Assembly (NCBI RefSeq): GCF_030406905.1
Contig: NZ_CP129137.1
Coordinates: 6,789,501-6,853,500, forward strand
From: Streptomyces sp. HUAS CB01
GTDB lineage: Bacteria; Actinomycetota; Actinomycetes; Streptomycetales; Streptomycetaceae
Direction of reading: 5' to 3'
Length of the DNA stretch: 64,000 nucleotides
This document shows positions 35,801 to 45,555 of this stretch, piece after piece. How positions within the stretch are numbered: position 1 is the stretch's first letter; each line of letters opens with the position of its first letter. Under the pieces are notes generated by a model. The model did not search any database and was not told the DNA's origin. It was given only the letters and a program-made list of their open reading frames with translations. The translations under genes were made by a program, and so were the position numbers.

Positions 35801-38800
35801 GCGCGTGGAAAAGGTGTCTGTCGCCTGTTCTGCGACCCCTGCGAGGACAGGAGACCCCAAGACCACCGACGTCGTGTCAGACGTCCGGACGTCGTACGAC
35901 AGCAAGCCATGGGGCACTGCGCCGACACGTGGAGACGTGACCGCCACTCAGAGGGTGACGGGTTACAACGCCGGAACGGCCCAGATTCAGACGGTCGGCA
36001 CCGGCACGTACGATGCACTCGGCCGGTCGGTTGACACCTTCGACACCAACGGAACCCGCACCAAGCACATCGAGTACACGCCCGCAGCCGGCGGGCCACT
36101 GACCCTGACCAAGGCGAGCAACGCCCTCGGCCACACCACCACCACCGAGATCATTCCCGACTGGGGTGTGAACAAGGCAAGTGTCGACCCCAACAACGGG
36201 CGAACTGAGATGGCTTACGACGCCCTCGGCCGCCTCACCGACGTCTGGCTTGCCGACCGTGCCAGAGACAACGCCCCCAGTACCCGGTTTGAGTACAAGG
36301 TCCAACGTGACGACGCATCTTGGGTCGCAACCAAGTCGCTGAACAACGACGGCAGCACCTATCAGACGTCGTACGCCATCTACGACGCTCTGCTGCGGCC
36401 TCGCCAGACGCAGGCGCCGGGCGTCGGCGGCGGGCGTGTCGTGGCCGAGACGAAGTACGACACGCGCGGTCTCGAGGTGGAGACAGCGGCCGACTACATC
36501 GACGCTGTCGCCCCCACGGGCAAGTTGGCCAATCTGCTGACCGCGACTCCGGTCGGCACACAGAAGACCTACGACGGCGCAGGCAGGCCCACGGCCGAGA
36601 TCGTCCTCGTGCGGGGCAAGGAGTTCTCCCGCACCACGACCACTTACGAGGGCAACGCCACGATCGTGGAGCCGCCGAAGGGCGCGGCGGCAGTGCGAGA
36701 GGAGGTCGACAGCCGGGGACGTCTGTCCGAGAAGCGCGAATACGACGGTAACCGCGCAACCGGCAGCTACACCAAGCTGACCTACGCGTACGACCACGCC
36801 GATCGGCTCACCAGAGTCGGGGACAGCGACGGCAATACCTGGACCAGCGAATACGACTTCCTCGGTCGAAAGACCGCGTCCATCGATCCGGATGCCGGCC
36901 GCACCAAGACCGAATACAACGAACTCGACCAGGTCGCCGTCACCGAAGACGCTCGTGGCGATGCCGGTGTCGTCAGCTACGCGTACGACCTCATCGGGCG
37001 CCCCACAGGGAAGCTTGCCGGACGTATCCCGGTCGTCGACGGCAAGCCGGTCGTCGACGACTCCAAGTACCTGGCGCGCTGGTCGTACGACACCGTCGCC
37101 AAGGGCCAGCCCACCTCCGCGATCCGCTACGAGGGGGGCAAGAACGGTAAGGTCTATGCCTCCACGAATGCTTCCTACGACAAGCTGTACCGGGTCCTGA
37201 AGGAGCAGTACACGGTCAGCACCAGCGAGGGAGCGCTCGCGGGCACCGGCGTCTACACCATCACCAACGTCTACAACCTCGACGGCACGCTCCAAAAACG
37301 CACCATCCCCGCGATGGGCGGTCTCGCTCAGGAGACCCTCAGCTACGGCTACAACGCCCAGCGTCTCCCGGACTCCATGCAGGGCCTGACCGGCATTGTG
37401 CGCTCGACGAGCTACCTCCCTGCCGGCGAAAAGATCCGCACCACGCTGGGTGTCTCCTCCACGGCAAAGTGGACGGAGATCAACAACTCCTACCAGGACG
37501 GAACCAAGCGGCTGGCTCGCCAAACCGTCCTCTCCGAGAGCCGCAGTGGAACCGACGCTGACACTCACTACAGCTATGACACAGCAGGCAACCCTGTCGA
37601 AATTGAAGACCGAGCCACCACCCCCGGTGACAGGCAGTGCTTCACCTATGACGGTCATCGCAGACTGAAGAGTGCCTGGACGGCCACCACCGACTGTTCC
37701 ACCGCACCGAGCACAGGCAACGTCGGCGGCATCGCTGCTTACTGGAAGTCCTTCACCTACGACAGTGCCGGCAACCGGAAGACGTCCACCGATCACCTGG
37801 CCGCTGGAGGCCCTGCCACCACCTCCTACGGCTACGACCTCAAGAACGGCGAAACCAAGCGCCCGCACCTGCTGGCGAACACCACCACCACTCCGACCAG
37901 CCCAGCCAAGCCCGATACCAGCTACACCTACGACAGTGCGGGTAACACGACCACCCGCACAGTAGGAGCAAAGACCCAGACGCTTGAGTGGGGGCCCGAG
38001 AACTCCCTCACCAAGGTCACCGAAGCCGACAACACGGAAACGTCGTATCTCAACGACGCTTCCGGAAACCGACTCATCCGCCGCGACAAGACGGGGACAA
38101 CCCTGTACCTGGGCGAGACCGAACTCCGGATGGACAAGGCCACCGGCAAGGTCGACGCGACCCGCTTCTACTCGCACGGCGGTCAAGTCGTCGCCATTCG
38201 GACGCCCAAGGCCCTGACCTGGATGTGCACGGACCACAACGGCACCGCCAACCTCCAAATCGACGCCACGACCCAAACCCTCACCAGGCGCCAGATGCAG
38301 CCGTTCGGTGAGACCCGCGGCTCAGCCCCGGCCAACTGGGTGGGCGAGAAGGGCTTCGTCGGGGGTACCCAGGACCCGACCGGCCTCACCCACCTCGGCG
38401 CCCGCGAGTACGACGCCACCACTGGTCGATTCATCAGCGCCGATCCCATCGCGGACCTCAAGGACCCGCAACAGATCAACGGCTATGCCTACAGCAACAA
38501 CAACCCCGTGACCTTCGCCGACCCTGACGGCAAGTTCTTCGGATCGCTCATCGGTCTCATCGTGGCCGTAGTGCGCTATGTAGTGGCTGTCGTCCACCAG
38601 TACCACCGCTACCAGTCCAGCTCACGGGCGTCCAGAACATCCTCCCGTTCCGGGATCTCGCCGTGGGGCACTGGCAACAGCGGCGGTGGCGGATCGGACT
38701 GCAGCGCTACCTATCCGGCGTACAAGCCGGGTTGCAGCACAAACGTCGAACCCGCGAACCCCAAAGCGCAAGGCAGTTTCAGCGACTTCCTCGGAGGCGT

Positions 38801-39431
38801 CGGACACAATCTGGCAGCCTCCGGAGAAGCGATGACGAAGCTCAGCCCTTGGTGCTGGATCGAAGACTGCAGTGGCGGGACGAAGCAGTACGACGACTTT
38901 GTTACAGAGCGGGGCATCGACAAGAACACCAAGGCATGGGACGCCGGCAACGCCATAGTGGAAGTGGCAGGCATTTTCAGCCTCTTCGGTGCCGGTAAAG
39001 CCTTGGCCAAGAAGCTGCTCAAGGGAGGGGCGAAGAAGGCACCCAAGGCCACTCGCGTCCCTGGCGGGGGATGGGACCTCAGTGGTGGAGCGGACCCTAT
39101 GAGTGTCGTGCCGAAGAATGCCGTGAAGGAGAAATGGACGCAGCAGCCTGGTGGAGTTGAGCACGGGGTGAAATGGAAATGGAAAGATGAGGTGACGGGG
39201 AAGACGGTGCGAATGCGTGTACATGGCCCCGATCTTTCGGCGCCTGCGGGAAGCAATGCCCATGGGGGGCATGTATACCGCATTCAAATATCGAACCAGT
39301 ATCAAGATATATATGGCAATCTCTACCATCGAAAGGTGCACGACCCGAACAGTCCGAACTATAATCACGAGGGAGCCAACGCAACTCATATCCCTTGGCC
39401 CGGCCAGCATGCTCGACCTGCCTATGACTGA
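32871..39431 (+). CDS. Secreted Rhs/YD-repeat polymorphic toxin with type 30 toxin domain
   Basis: 2186 residues from the ATG at 32871; the start is uncertain because no clear ribosome site is seen. A signal peptide is present (RRRTAAVALPVTTAIITTLL followed by GAAPAQS). An N-terminal beta region leads into many YD repeats (YDALGR, YDTRGLEVE, YDHADRLTRVGD, YDSAGN), which build the hollow shell that encapsulates the toxin. The Rhs core ends at about 1838-1860 (THLGAREYDATTGRFISADP). The last 120 residues (from about 2067, WDLSGGADPMSVVPKNAV) match the polymorphic toxin type 30 family (RVHGPD, GSNAHGGHVYRIQ, THIPWPG), which is predicted to act on nucleic acid. The tip is more AT-rich than the shell. 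Confidence 0.85.
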   Translation: MRRILLSSTRPVLSSWSWNRASRRRTAAVALPVTTAIITTLLGAAPAQSFERDPSALPKAKFGKAKPFEAKHKKPADPARQAATKTRERASKKVTWPTGAAANVVVPTPAGTATRAAGLPVTIAPVIDPKGTKTGKARRAAAALKTEPGAPARADVRILDRAATAKLGVDGVVLTVRRSDGATSPSDLSVGLDYSAFAHAYSGNWSSRLRMVQLPACALTTPAKAACRTTTEIPSKNDTADQTVTAKVTTPKAAQARSAFAVLALSAGASSDQGGYEATPLSPSATWSGGGSNGDFTWSYAMDAVPAPAGPEPSLSISYSAQSVDGRTSATSAQPSWIGEGFDLPTSYIERSYASCDDDGQDKKYDQCWKEDNASIVLNGKASTLVKDKTSGEWHVQGDDGERVVRGTGAVNGDDGDAGTDGDIGEHWTVTTTDGTQYVFGKNRLPGWTDGKTETNSVWTVPVFGDDAGEPGYSAGSSFASRAKNQAWRWNLDYVVDPHGNVMTYWYKKELNYYAKNGATGNGTEYTRGGYLERIDYGQRTDTIFSTAQPAAARVKFTVKERCIPVSGGETCSSLASSNRNAWPDVPYDQICKKDTVCTDQPAPSFFTRKRLTDVTTKVYKGTGTGADTDYRDVNTWTLDHSFPDPGDGSNAGLWLKSIQHTGKSGTPITLPAVTFTGVQMHNRVDKIGDDVAPFIKWRVRTVTSETGSVLTANYSDPECVADSNIPSALDKNNKRCYPVKWIPPSNPTPGTNPQPRTDWFHKYVVTQVLESDPTGGAPLKQTDYSYHGGGAWAYDDQSPITPTKYRTWGIWRGYQKVTTTTGEAAANPTRSVSLYYRGMDGDKQLDGSTRKESVTDSKGNEVTDSGHFAGQLREQITYNGKSGAEVSGTITTPWMHRTATATHSHGTVNAYMIRTAKEVTRTPLPGGTEITSTTTTSYDTKSGEPLTVETEGGGQEECTRTEYAVNEAAWMRKYPKRVEKVSVACSATPARTGDPKTTDVVSDVRTSYDSKPWGTAPTRGDVTATQRVTGYNAGTAQIQTVGTGTYDALGRSVDTFDTNGTRTKHIEYTPAAGGPLTLTKASNALGHTTTTEIIPDWGVNKASVDPNNGRTEMAYDALGRLTDVWLADRARDNAPSTRFEYKVQRDDASWVATKSLNNDGSTYQTSYAIYDALLRPRQTQAPGVGGGRVVAETKYDTRGLEVETAADYIDAVAPTGKLANLLTATPVGTQKTYDGAGRPTAEIVLVRGKEFSRTTTTYEGNATIVEPPKGAAAVREEVDSRGRLSEKREYDGNRATGSYTKLTYAYDHADRLTRVGDSDGNTWTSEYDFLGRKTASIDPDAGRTKTEYNELDQVAVTEDARGDAGVVSYAYDLIGRPTGKLAGRIPVVDGKPVVDDSKYLARWSYDTVAKGQPTSAIRYEGGKNGKVYASTNASYDKLYRVLKEQYTVSTSEGALAGTGVYTITNVYNLDGTLQKRTIPAMGGLAQETLSYGYNAQRLPDSMQGLTGIVRSTSYLPAGEKIRTTLGVSSTAKWTEINNSYQDGTKRLARQTVLSESRSGTDADTHYSYDTAGNPVEIEDRATTPGDRQCFTYDGHRRLKSAWTATTDCSTAPSTGNVGGIAAYWKSFTYDSAGNRKTSTDHLAAGGPATTSYGYDLKNGETKRPHLLANTTTTPTSPAKPDTSYTYDSAGNTTTRTVGAKTQTLEWGPENSLTKVTEADNTETSYLNDASGNRLIRRDKTGTTLYLGETELRMDKATGKVDATRFYSHGGQVVAIRTPKALTWMCTDHNGTANLQIDATTQTLTRRQMQPFGETRGSAPANWVGEKGFVGGTQDPTGLTHLGAREYDATTGRFISADPIADLKDPQQINGYAYSNNNPVTFADPDGKFFGSLIGLIVAVVRYVVAVVHQYHRYQSSSRASRTSSRSGISPWGTGNSGGGGSDCSATYPAYKPGCSTNVEPANPKAQGSFSDFLGGVGHNLAASGEAMTKLSPWCWIEDCSGGTKQYDDFVTERGIDKNTKAWDAGNAIVEVAGIFSLFGAGKALAKKLLKGGAKKAPKATRVPGGGWDLSGGADPMSVVPKNAVKEKWTQQPGGVEHGVKWKWKDEVTGKTVRMRVHGPDLSAPAGSNAHGGHVYRIQISNQYQDIYGNLYHRKVHDPNSPNYNHEGANATHIPWPGQHARPAYD

Positions 39432-39440
39432 GAGGCAACC

Positions 39441-39797
39441 GTGAGAATTGAGCGGAAGCACCTCGTGACACTCATTCATGAACTCACAAGTCCCCGCCCG
39501 CAGATACGTTCATCCGCCAGTGATCGGATCCAAGACTGGATGGGAACCTTCTCCATTGGGGATGGTGAGTTGCTGTCCGAAATCCTGGCGACAGTGGCAT
39601 CGTGTGAGACCGACAGGGTGTGCTTGGAAGCTCAACTGCACGCACTTTCGGAGCTCGATGCCGCAAACAAAATAGGCGATGCGGACCTATCGTCACTCAG
39701 GTGTATACCGGCTGATAGGCTGCACGAGGAGCATGAGGACTACATGCAAGACCTCGCTGCCTACCTGGGCGAAGGTAACGGCGATTCGGCTAGCTGA
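39441..39797 (+). CDS. Probable immunity protein for the type 30 toxin
   Basis: 118 residues, GTG 9 bp after the toxin stop with GAGAGG in front. The protein is acidic and mostly helical (KHLVTLIHELTSPRPQIRSS, LLSEILATVASCETDRVCLE, HEEHEDYMQDLAAYL), cytoplasmic, and matches no family I know. Its position directly behind the toxin tip, its size and its lower GC all fit a cognate immunity gene. Confidence 0.65.
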   Translation: MRIERKHLVTLIHELTSPRPQIRSSASDRIQDWMGTFSIGDGELLSEILATVASCETDRVCLEAQLHALSELDAANKIGDADLSSLRCIPADRLHEEHEDYMQDLAAYLGEGNGDSAS

Positions 39798-39890
39798 CCC
39801 TAGGTGGGGGTTAGCGTCTGTTGGCTGTCAAAGAAGTTGCTTTTCGCCCCCCTGCAGCAGTGGAGCATGACTGCTCTGCATCGTCAGTCC

Positions 39891-39921
39891 GTGGGCGCCT
39901 TCCGAGCGGGAAGGCGCCCAC
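39891..39921 (+). terminator. Strong hairpin ending the toxin-immunity operon
   Basis: A perfect 13-bp GC-rich stem (39891-39903 with 39909-39921) and a 5-base loop lie 94 bp after the immunity stop. It also faces the 3' end of the minus-strand EcsC gene, so it may work for both strands. Confidence 0.7.
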
Positions 39922-40026
39922 GTCTTGTGTCCGCAGGTACGAGCAGGCAGTGCCGGAAGTCCTCCTGTCGCATCGCACGCCCAGCGAGAATGAGGCGAGC
40001 GCTCGTCTACCCGGCTCGCTCCTTCG

Positions 40027-40758
40027 TCACTTGGGCTCTTCGGTCCGCAACGTGTCCCCGCGCAGGGCCTTGTCGGTGGCCCGTCCTATGACGGTGGTGG
40101 CTCCTGCGTCCACGGCGCCCCCGACGACGCCCCCCAGGATGGGGACTCCCTTGGCAAGCGTGATCGCAGCGCGCTGGGTTCCGTACTTCGAGATGAGGTA
40201 TGTCCCGGCCTTCTTGTTGATCGCTCGGATCATCGTGATCGGGATCTTCTTGATCATTTGCTCGCCGAACTTCTGGCCCACTTTCACGCCGAAGGCTGCG
40301 AGGACGCTCTGCGTGCTCATCCCGATCGCAAGCATCATCGCGACCGTTCGCACGTGCGGGTCGTTGATGTCCCATCCCCGAAGGTGGGCGATGGCACCAG
40401 CCATCCGCATGTTGACAGCGACGGACGCCGCGACGTTTGCAGGGATCGTCACGCCTGCCGTGAGCAGACCTCCGAGCCCGGTAACGAACCCCTGCGCCCC
40501 GGCCGCAGCCGCGGACTCCTTGATGAGGCGGGCGATGACCGCGTCGATGTCATCCTTCATGTCCTCAGGCGAACGCCGCCCATCGTCACCGGGTGCCCTG
40601 TAGCCGGTGCCCTGTCGGCGCGAAAGACGATCCTCGGCCCACGTCACCGACCCCGTGATCGGCCCCACCCCGTTCACCATGACCTTCTCGGCAAGGCCGG
40701 CAACCCACCGGCCGGTCTTCTCGACTGCTCCGTCGTCAGACGACTTCTCGTCAGTCAT
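40027..40758 (-). CDS. EcsC-family protein
   Basis: 243 residues from the ATG at 40758 (GAAGGGGG six bases upstream). The Gly/Ala-rich hydrophobic helices (GFVTGLGGLLTAGVTIPANV, AASVAVNMRMAGAIAHLRGW, GVPILGGVVGGAVDAGATTV) and the DPHVRTVAMMLAIG stretch are typical of the EcsC family, membrane-associated proteins of unknown biochemical function. It is monocistronic here, convergent with the toxin-immunity operon. Confidence 0.78.
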   Translation of the reverse strand: MTDEKSSDDGAVEKTGRWVAGLAEKVMVNGVGPITGSVTWAEDRLSRRQGTGYRAPGDDGRRSPEDMKDDIDAVIARLIKESAAAAGAQGFVTGLGGLLTAGVTIPANVAASVAVNMRMAGAIAHLRGWDINDPHVRTVAMMLAIGMSTQSVLAAFGVKVGQKFGEQMIKKIPITMIRAINKKAGTYLISKYGTQRAAITLAKGVPILGGVVGGAVDAGATTVIGRATDKALRGDTLRTEEPK

Positions 40759-41679
40759 CACACACCCCCTTCTGCGAGCGCCTCACGAGAGGTCCCGCAC
40801 TGCTGCAGGCGCCAGGATTTCGGTCGCAGGCATCCCCGGCAAGGCAGCAGGCGGCTGAAGCCGCACCCCTCTCGCTGCCGCCCGTTCACCTTCACGCCAC
40901 GACGTCCCTTGCCGCCACCGCCTTCGCCGGCTGAAGCGGTCGCATCGTCCCATGCAAGTGAAAGCATCGTCAAACCTTCTTCGTTGGCTGGCATTTGCTC
41001 GAATCAGGGATGGCGAGCCGAGGGTGGCTGCCGTCCGCCCCGCAGTCGACCTCCACCAGAAACGGGTTCGGCTTGCCCGGTCCACGAGGGCAGGCAGCGT
41101 TCCCTGGCGAGCTGGCCTCGTGCTGGAGCCGGCCGAGCCGGGCGTGCTGTACCCCCGGGCGAGGAGTTGCGGCGTTCCGGTACAGCCGGTGGCTTTCCGC
41201 GGACGGCTCCCAACGGGAGTTCGCATCGTGTTCGGTGCGCGGCCGACGGGCAGTGTCACTGAGGCCGTGGCCCGGGGCGCGTCACCCAGGCATGCTGCGG
41301 CGCCCGCTGGGCAGAGCCCGTACGGGACTTCAACCGTGGCAGGACGGCGATTACCCGCAACGCCGTTGAGGACGGCCGAGGGGGACAGACGGGCGGGCCG
41401 GCGCACGGCGACGGATCGCCTACCGCGACAGGGAGCGTGGTCTCGGACAACGTCCGGCAGCGTCGATCCGCCTCCGCCTCGGCCCCGTCAATGCCTGCCC
41501 ACCGGCGAGTCGGCGTGGCGGTACCCCCGCGCGTGGCGGCGGAGGGTGCGTACAGGCATCCCGATGGCCGGAGTGGAGGACGCGACACCCTGGCGAGCGA
41601 CGCCGCGTTCGTTCGGCCGCGGCCCTTCTCGACGGTTGGTAGCGTGTGTGCGGCGGAGCACACGCAGGCTGGGGGCAGC
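40759..41679. other. 921-bp region with no supported gene
   Basis: Lies between the divergent EcsC and DUF262 genes. Several long open frames exist on both strands but their translations are Arg/Ser/Pro-rich and match nothing. It may contain decayed genes as well as two promoters. Confidence 0.45.
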
Positions 41680-42880
41680 ATGGGGCTGGCAAACCAAAAG
41701 ATCATCTCTCAGGTCGAGGACCTTCTGCAGGGCAGGGTCGTCATTCCCTCCATCCAGCGTGACTTCGTCTGGATGAGACCCGACGTACGCGACCTCTTCG
41801 ATTCCCTCTACCGGGGCTATCCGGTTGGCGCTCTGCTGCTGTGGAAGACCGATCTGACCGTGCCCTTCAAGACGGCCGCTGTCGTCCAGACCGACAAGTC
41901 GGCGCACCACCCCCTCTATCTGCTGGACGGGCAGCAGCGGTTGACCTCTCTTGCCTGGGTGTACCGGCCCGAGTCCAAGGCCGACGGCCGGCTCATCGAC
42001 CTGCGCTTCGACGTGCGCACCGAGGAGTTCGTCAACCCGAGTGCGGTCCAGGGCAAGGATCCCCTGCTGATCCCGGTGTCCACGCTGTTGCAGGAGAACG
42101 TGCAGTTCTACCAAGTCCTGCGCGACGCCGGTATGTCGTTCGACGATCCGGACTTCGGCACGTGGACCCAGCGGCTGCAGAAGGTGAACAACGTCCGGCA
42201 CCACCAGATCGCCGTCATCACCTACGAGTCCGACGACTACGAGGAGGTCGCCGAACTCTTCGCCCGGCTGAACAAGGGCGGGCGGCGGCTGTCCAAGGGC
42301 GATCTCGTGTACAGCGCCATCGCGGCCCGCTGGTCCGACGGACTGGACACCATGGACGCCTTCCACCAGGAACTGCGAGACAGCAACTTCGCCTTGAACA
42401 GGGAAGCCGTCCTGCGTCTCATGAGCCTCCTTGCGGGAACCGGCGCCCATCACATCAAGCTCATCGGGGCAGATGTGGACGAAGCCGCACTGAAGGAGGC
42501 CTGGCAGGCTACCGAGAGGGCTCTGCGCTTCGCCATCGACTTCCTGAAGGGTGAGTGCTCGATCGCCCGGTCCGAGGTCCTCTCGTCGCCGAATGTCACC
42601 ATCGTGCCCGCCCTGCTGCTGCACCACCGCGATGGCAAGCTGCGCCCGGGGGAGGCCCAACTACTGCGCCGCTGGGTGTACACGGCGATGGCGTTCAGCC
42701 ACTACTCCCTGCAGGTCGAGGGCAAGCTCGACGCGGAGGCCAGGCTGATCAAGTCCCGTGCGGGAGCAAACCTGTTCGCCGAGCTGATCCGCAGGGCCTC
42801 CGGTACCCGGTCCCTGGACAGCGCCCTCCACCCGAGGGACCTGGAGCAGAAGGGGCCTTGACCCCGGATGTTGAACACGT

Positions 42881-43780
42881 CTATGCGGCTCGGGTCAGGG
42901 TAGTTGATGTTGGGTGGAAGGCGTTCTCGTAGGCGATCGGGGATCGTTGTCCGAGGCGGGAGTGACGGCGTCGGGTGTTGTATCGGTGGAGCCATCGGAA
43001 GGCGTCGAGGCGGGCCTCGCGCTCGTCCGACCAGCTCTTTCGCCCCTTGAGCGTCTCTCTTTTGAAGGTCGCGTTGAACGACTCGGCGGCGGCGTTGTCC
43101 GCGCTGGACCCGACCGCGCTCATGCTCTGTCGGACCCCTGCTGACCTGCAGGCTTCGGCGAATGCCCGGCTCGCGTACTGGGCTCCGTGATCGGTGTGCA
43201 TCACGGCTCCGGCGAGAGTGCCGCGGGTGCGGATCGCCGCAGCGAGGGCGTCGGTGACGAGATCGGTGCGCATGTGGTCGGCGATCGCCCACCCGGCCAG
43301 ACGGCGTGAGCACAGATCGATGACGGTCGCGAGGTAGCAGAACTTCCCGGCGCCGATGGGCAGGTAAGTGATGTCGCCGACGTACTTCGTGTTCGGGACC
43401 ACGGCGGTGAAGTCCCGGCCGATCAGGTCCGGTGCTTTCGCGGCGGCCGGGTCCGGGACGGTGGTGCGGTGCCGGCGCCGCAGGCGGACGCCTTCAAGGC
43501 CGATGGTCCGCATGATCCTCGCGACGCGCTTGTGGTTGACCACCAGGCCGTCCTCGTCGCGGAGCTCGGCGGTGATCCTCGGGGCGCCGTAGGTGCCGTC
43601 GGAGTCTTTGTGGACCTGGCGTATCCGGGCCGCGACTTTGGCCTCGGCGGCCTGGCGGGCCGCCCGGTCCGGGGCGGTGCGGCGCCAGTAGTAGAAGCTC
43701 GAGCGGGCGATCCCGAGGATGTCGCAGAGCCGCTTGACGCCGTATCGGCGCTGGTGGTCGTCAACGAACTGGCAGCGGTT
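42881..43780 (-). pseudogene. IS3-family transposase OrfB, cut off from its start by the nested element
   Basis: The frame runs from NRCQFVDDHQRRYGVKRLCD through RRTAPDR and DGTYGAPRITAEL to the rve integrase core. The DDE triad is in VGDITYLPI, MHTDHGAQYAS and AAAESFNATFK, and the tail YNTRRRHSRLGQRSPIAYE is typical of IS3. OrfB is normally made as an OrfA-OrfB fusion by frameshifting; the nested element sits exactly at the OrfA-OrfB junction, so the fusion cannot be made. Confidence 0.85.
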
Positions 43781-43782
43781 CA

Positions 43783-45555
43783 GGAGCCGTAATTTAACTA
43801 CTGCTTGAGTTGATCTCGTTGTCGTGCTGCTCGATCACGCGCTTCAAGGCTTCGAGCGTGCGGGGAGGGTGGGTCCGGCGGAAGACGAGGACTCTGGCGA
43901 GCTCGGGCCCGGCGAATGCCAGCATCGGCTTGGACCTCCCGGCGTGGTAGCTCAGCACGTTGCGCTTGCGGCCCATCAGTTCGGCCGCGAGGGTCAGGGT
44001 GACGGTGTTGCGGCTGCGGAGCACGGCGGCCAGGACGCGGTGGCGGTGATCGAGGGTGCCGAAGCCAGGGTTGCGGCCGCGGCCGTCCCTGCCTGCGCTC
44101 TGGCGTTCGGCTTCGGTTAGGACCTGTTGGCACGGTTCGAGGTGGAGCACGAGCTGTTCGAACTGTTCTCGGGGCATGCCGGTGAGTGCGGGGTGGGTGA
44201 GGAGGAAGGTGGCCTCGGCCGGCACCGGAGGTCCCGACTCGTCGCGCGGATCTTCCGGATGCTGGTGGTCGGGGTCCTGCGGGGCGATGGTGTAGTTCCA
44301 CTCGCCGTGGAATTCATCGCGCTCGACCCGCCGCTCGACGCCCTTGCGCTCGGCCCGGGTGAGTGCGCGGCCGGTGGGGTACACATTCTCGTCCAGCACG
44401 GCCTGGACCGTCAGTCCGGTGCTGGTGCGGGTGGCCGAGATGGTCTCCAGCAGCACCTCGTAGCTTGTCAGCGGCTGCCCGCGCAGGCTGTGGGTGATCC
44501 GGGAGAACAGTCGGTGTTCCACTTTGTTCCATTTTGAAGTACCCGGCGGGAAGTGCATGACGGTGATGCTCAGCCCGCACTCGTCGGCGAAGTCGGCCAG
44601 GCCCATCTTGAACAGGCGGGAGTCGGCCGAGTTGGCCCCTCCGGCATCGGCGGTGACCAGCAAGCGGTCCACGCCGGGGTAGTCGAGGCATCCTTGGACC
44701 TTCCACCAGCGGCGCAGGGACTCCACCGCGAAGGCGGCGGTGTTGCGGTCGGTGCCCACATTCACCCAGCCGCTGTCGCGCCCCAGGTCATAGATGCCGT
44801 ACGGGATGGCGACCGGGGTGCCGGGGTCGATGAAATCGTGGTCAGGGGCGGTGATCGGCTGGCCTTTGGGGCGGTAGGTGCGGCCGGGCCGGGCGAAGTC
44901 GCCGATCGGTTCCTTCTGCTTCGTATCCACACTCACCACCGGCAGGCCCCCAGCCAGGAAGCGTTCGGCGGCGGAGTTGATGTGCCGGAACTGGGCGTCG
45001 CGGTCGGGCACCTGACTGCCGGAGCGGGTCTTGGCCATACCCTGCAAGCTGAATCCCATCGCACGCAGCAGGCCGCCGACCACTGGGGCGCTGACCGGAT
45101 GACCGGCATCGGTCAACTCCCGGGACAAGTCCCGCAGCGAGGCAGTGGTCCAGCGCAGCGGGGACACCGGATCACCCACCTCACGCGGCTCGATCAACAA
45201 CTCGAGAGCCGCCACCAGACCGGGGTCGCGCTCGGCGGCAGACTTGCGCCCACCACCGGGCTTGCGCACCCGCCCCAATGCCGCTGCTCCGCCCGCGAGT
45301 TCCTCACGCCCTCGTGTAACGGTCGACTCCGAGACCTCCGCCAGCCTGGCAACGGCCGCGATCCCACCATGCCCCAGCGCCTCGGCCTCGGAAGCCAGAT
45401 ACAGACGGCGCTGCCGCTCATCCAGATGCGGCAGCACCACCGCGAACTTCGCATCCAGCACCGTCAGAACTTCATCTGGAATCGCCACAACAGCCCAACT
45501 ACCACACAGAACTGAGGCATTGGCCCGAATCCGGCAGTAGTTAAATTACGGCTCC
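43783..45555. mobile_element. ISAzo13-type insertion sequence
   Basis: Perfect 21-bp inverted repeats, beginning GGAGCCGTAATT, lie at 43783-43803 and 45535-45555. A TCA triplet flanks both sides (43780-43782 and 45556-45558) as target duplication. It carries one transposase gene on the minus strand and lies inside the IS3 element. The identical ends and full-length transposase suggest a recent, possibly still active copy. Confidence 0.88.
43794..45488 (-). CDS. ISAzo13-family transposase
   Basis: 564 residues, GTG start, full length for the family. N-terminal helix-turn-helix region (GGIAAVARLAEVSESTVTRG), then the RKPGGGRKSAAERDPGLV motif. The catalytic core follows (GLPVVSVDTKQKEPIGDFAR, LLVTADAGGANSADSRLF, VMHFPPGTSKWNKVEHRLFS, with D, D and E as likely triad), then a Pro-rich and helical tail. 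The stop codon lies inside the left inverted repeat, a compact layout usual for small insertion sequences. Confidence 0.88.
   Translation of the reverse strand: MAIPDEVLTVLDAKFAVVLPHLDERQRRLYLASEAEALGHGGIAAVARLAEVSESTVTRGREELAGGAAALGRVRKPGGGRKSAAERDPGLVAALELLIEPREVGDPVSPLRWTTASLRDLSRELTDAGHPVSAPVVGGLLRAMGFSLQGMAKTRSGSQVPDRDAQFRHINSAAERFLAGGLPVVSVDTKQKEPIGDFARPGRTYRPKGQPITAPDHDFIDPGTPVAIPYGIYDLGRDSGWVNVGTDRNTAAFAVESLRRWWKVQGCLDYPGVDRLLVTADAGGANSADSRLFKMGLADFADECGLSITVMHFPPGTSKWNKVEHRLFSRITHSLRGQPLTSYEVLLETISATRTSTGLTVQAVLDENVYPTGRALTRAERKGVERRVERDEFHGEWNYTIAPQDPDHQHPEDPRDESGPPVPAEATFLLTHPALTGMPREQFEQLVLHLEPCQQVLTEAERQSAGRDGRGRNPGFGTLDHRHRVLAAVLRSRNTVTLTLAAELMGRKRNVLSYHAGRSKPMLAFAGPELARVLVFRRTHPPRTLEALKRVIEQHDNEINSSSS

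Noticed and set aside
35877..38276. 799-codon minus-strand frame inside the Rhs gene
   Set aside because: Shadow of the YD repeats, which are clearly coding on the plus strand.
43423..43764. Separate small gene between the IS3 and ISAzo13 genes
   Set aside because: It is an alternative frame of OrfB; the OrfB frame itself is open through this stretch.
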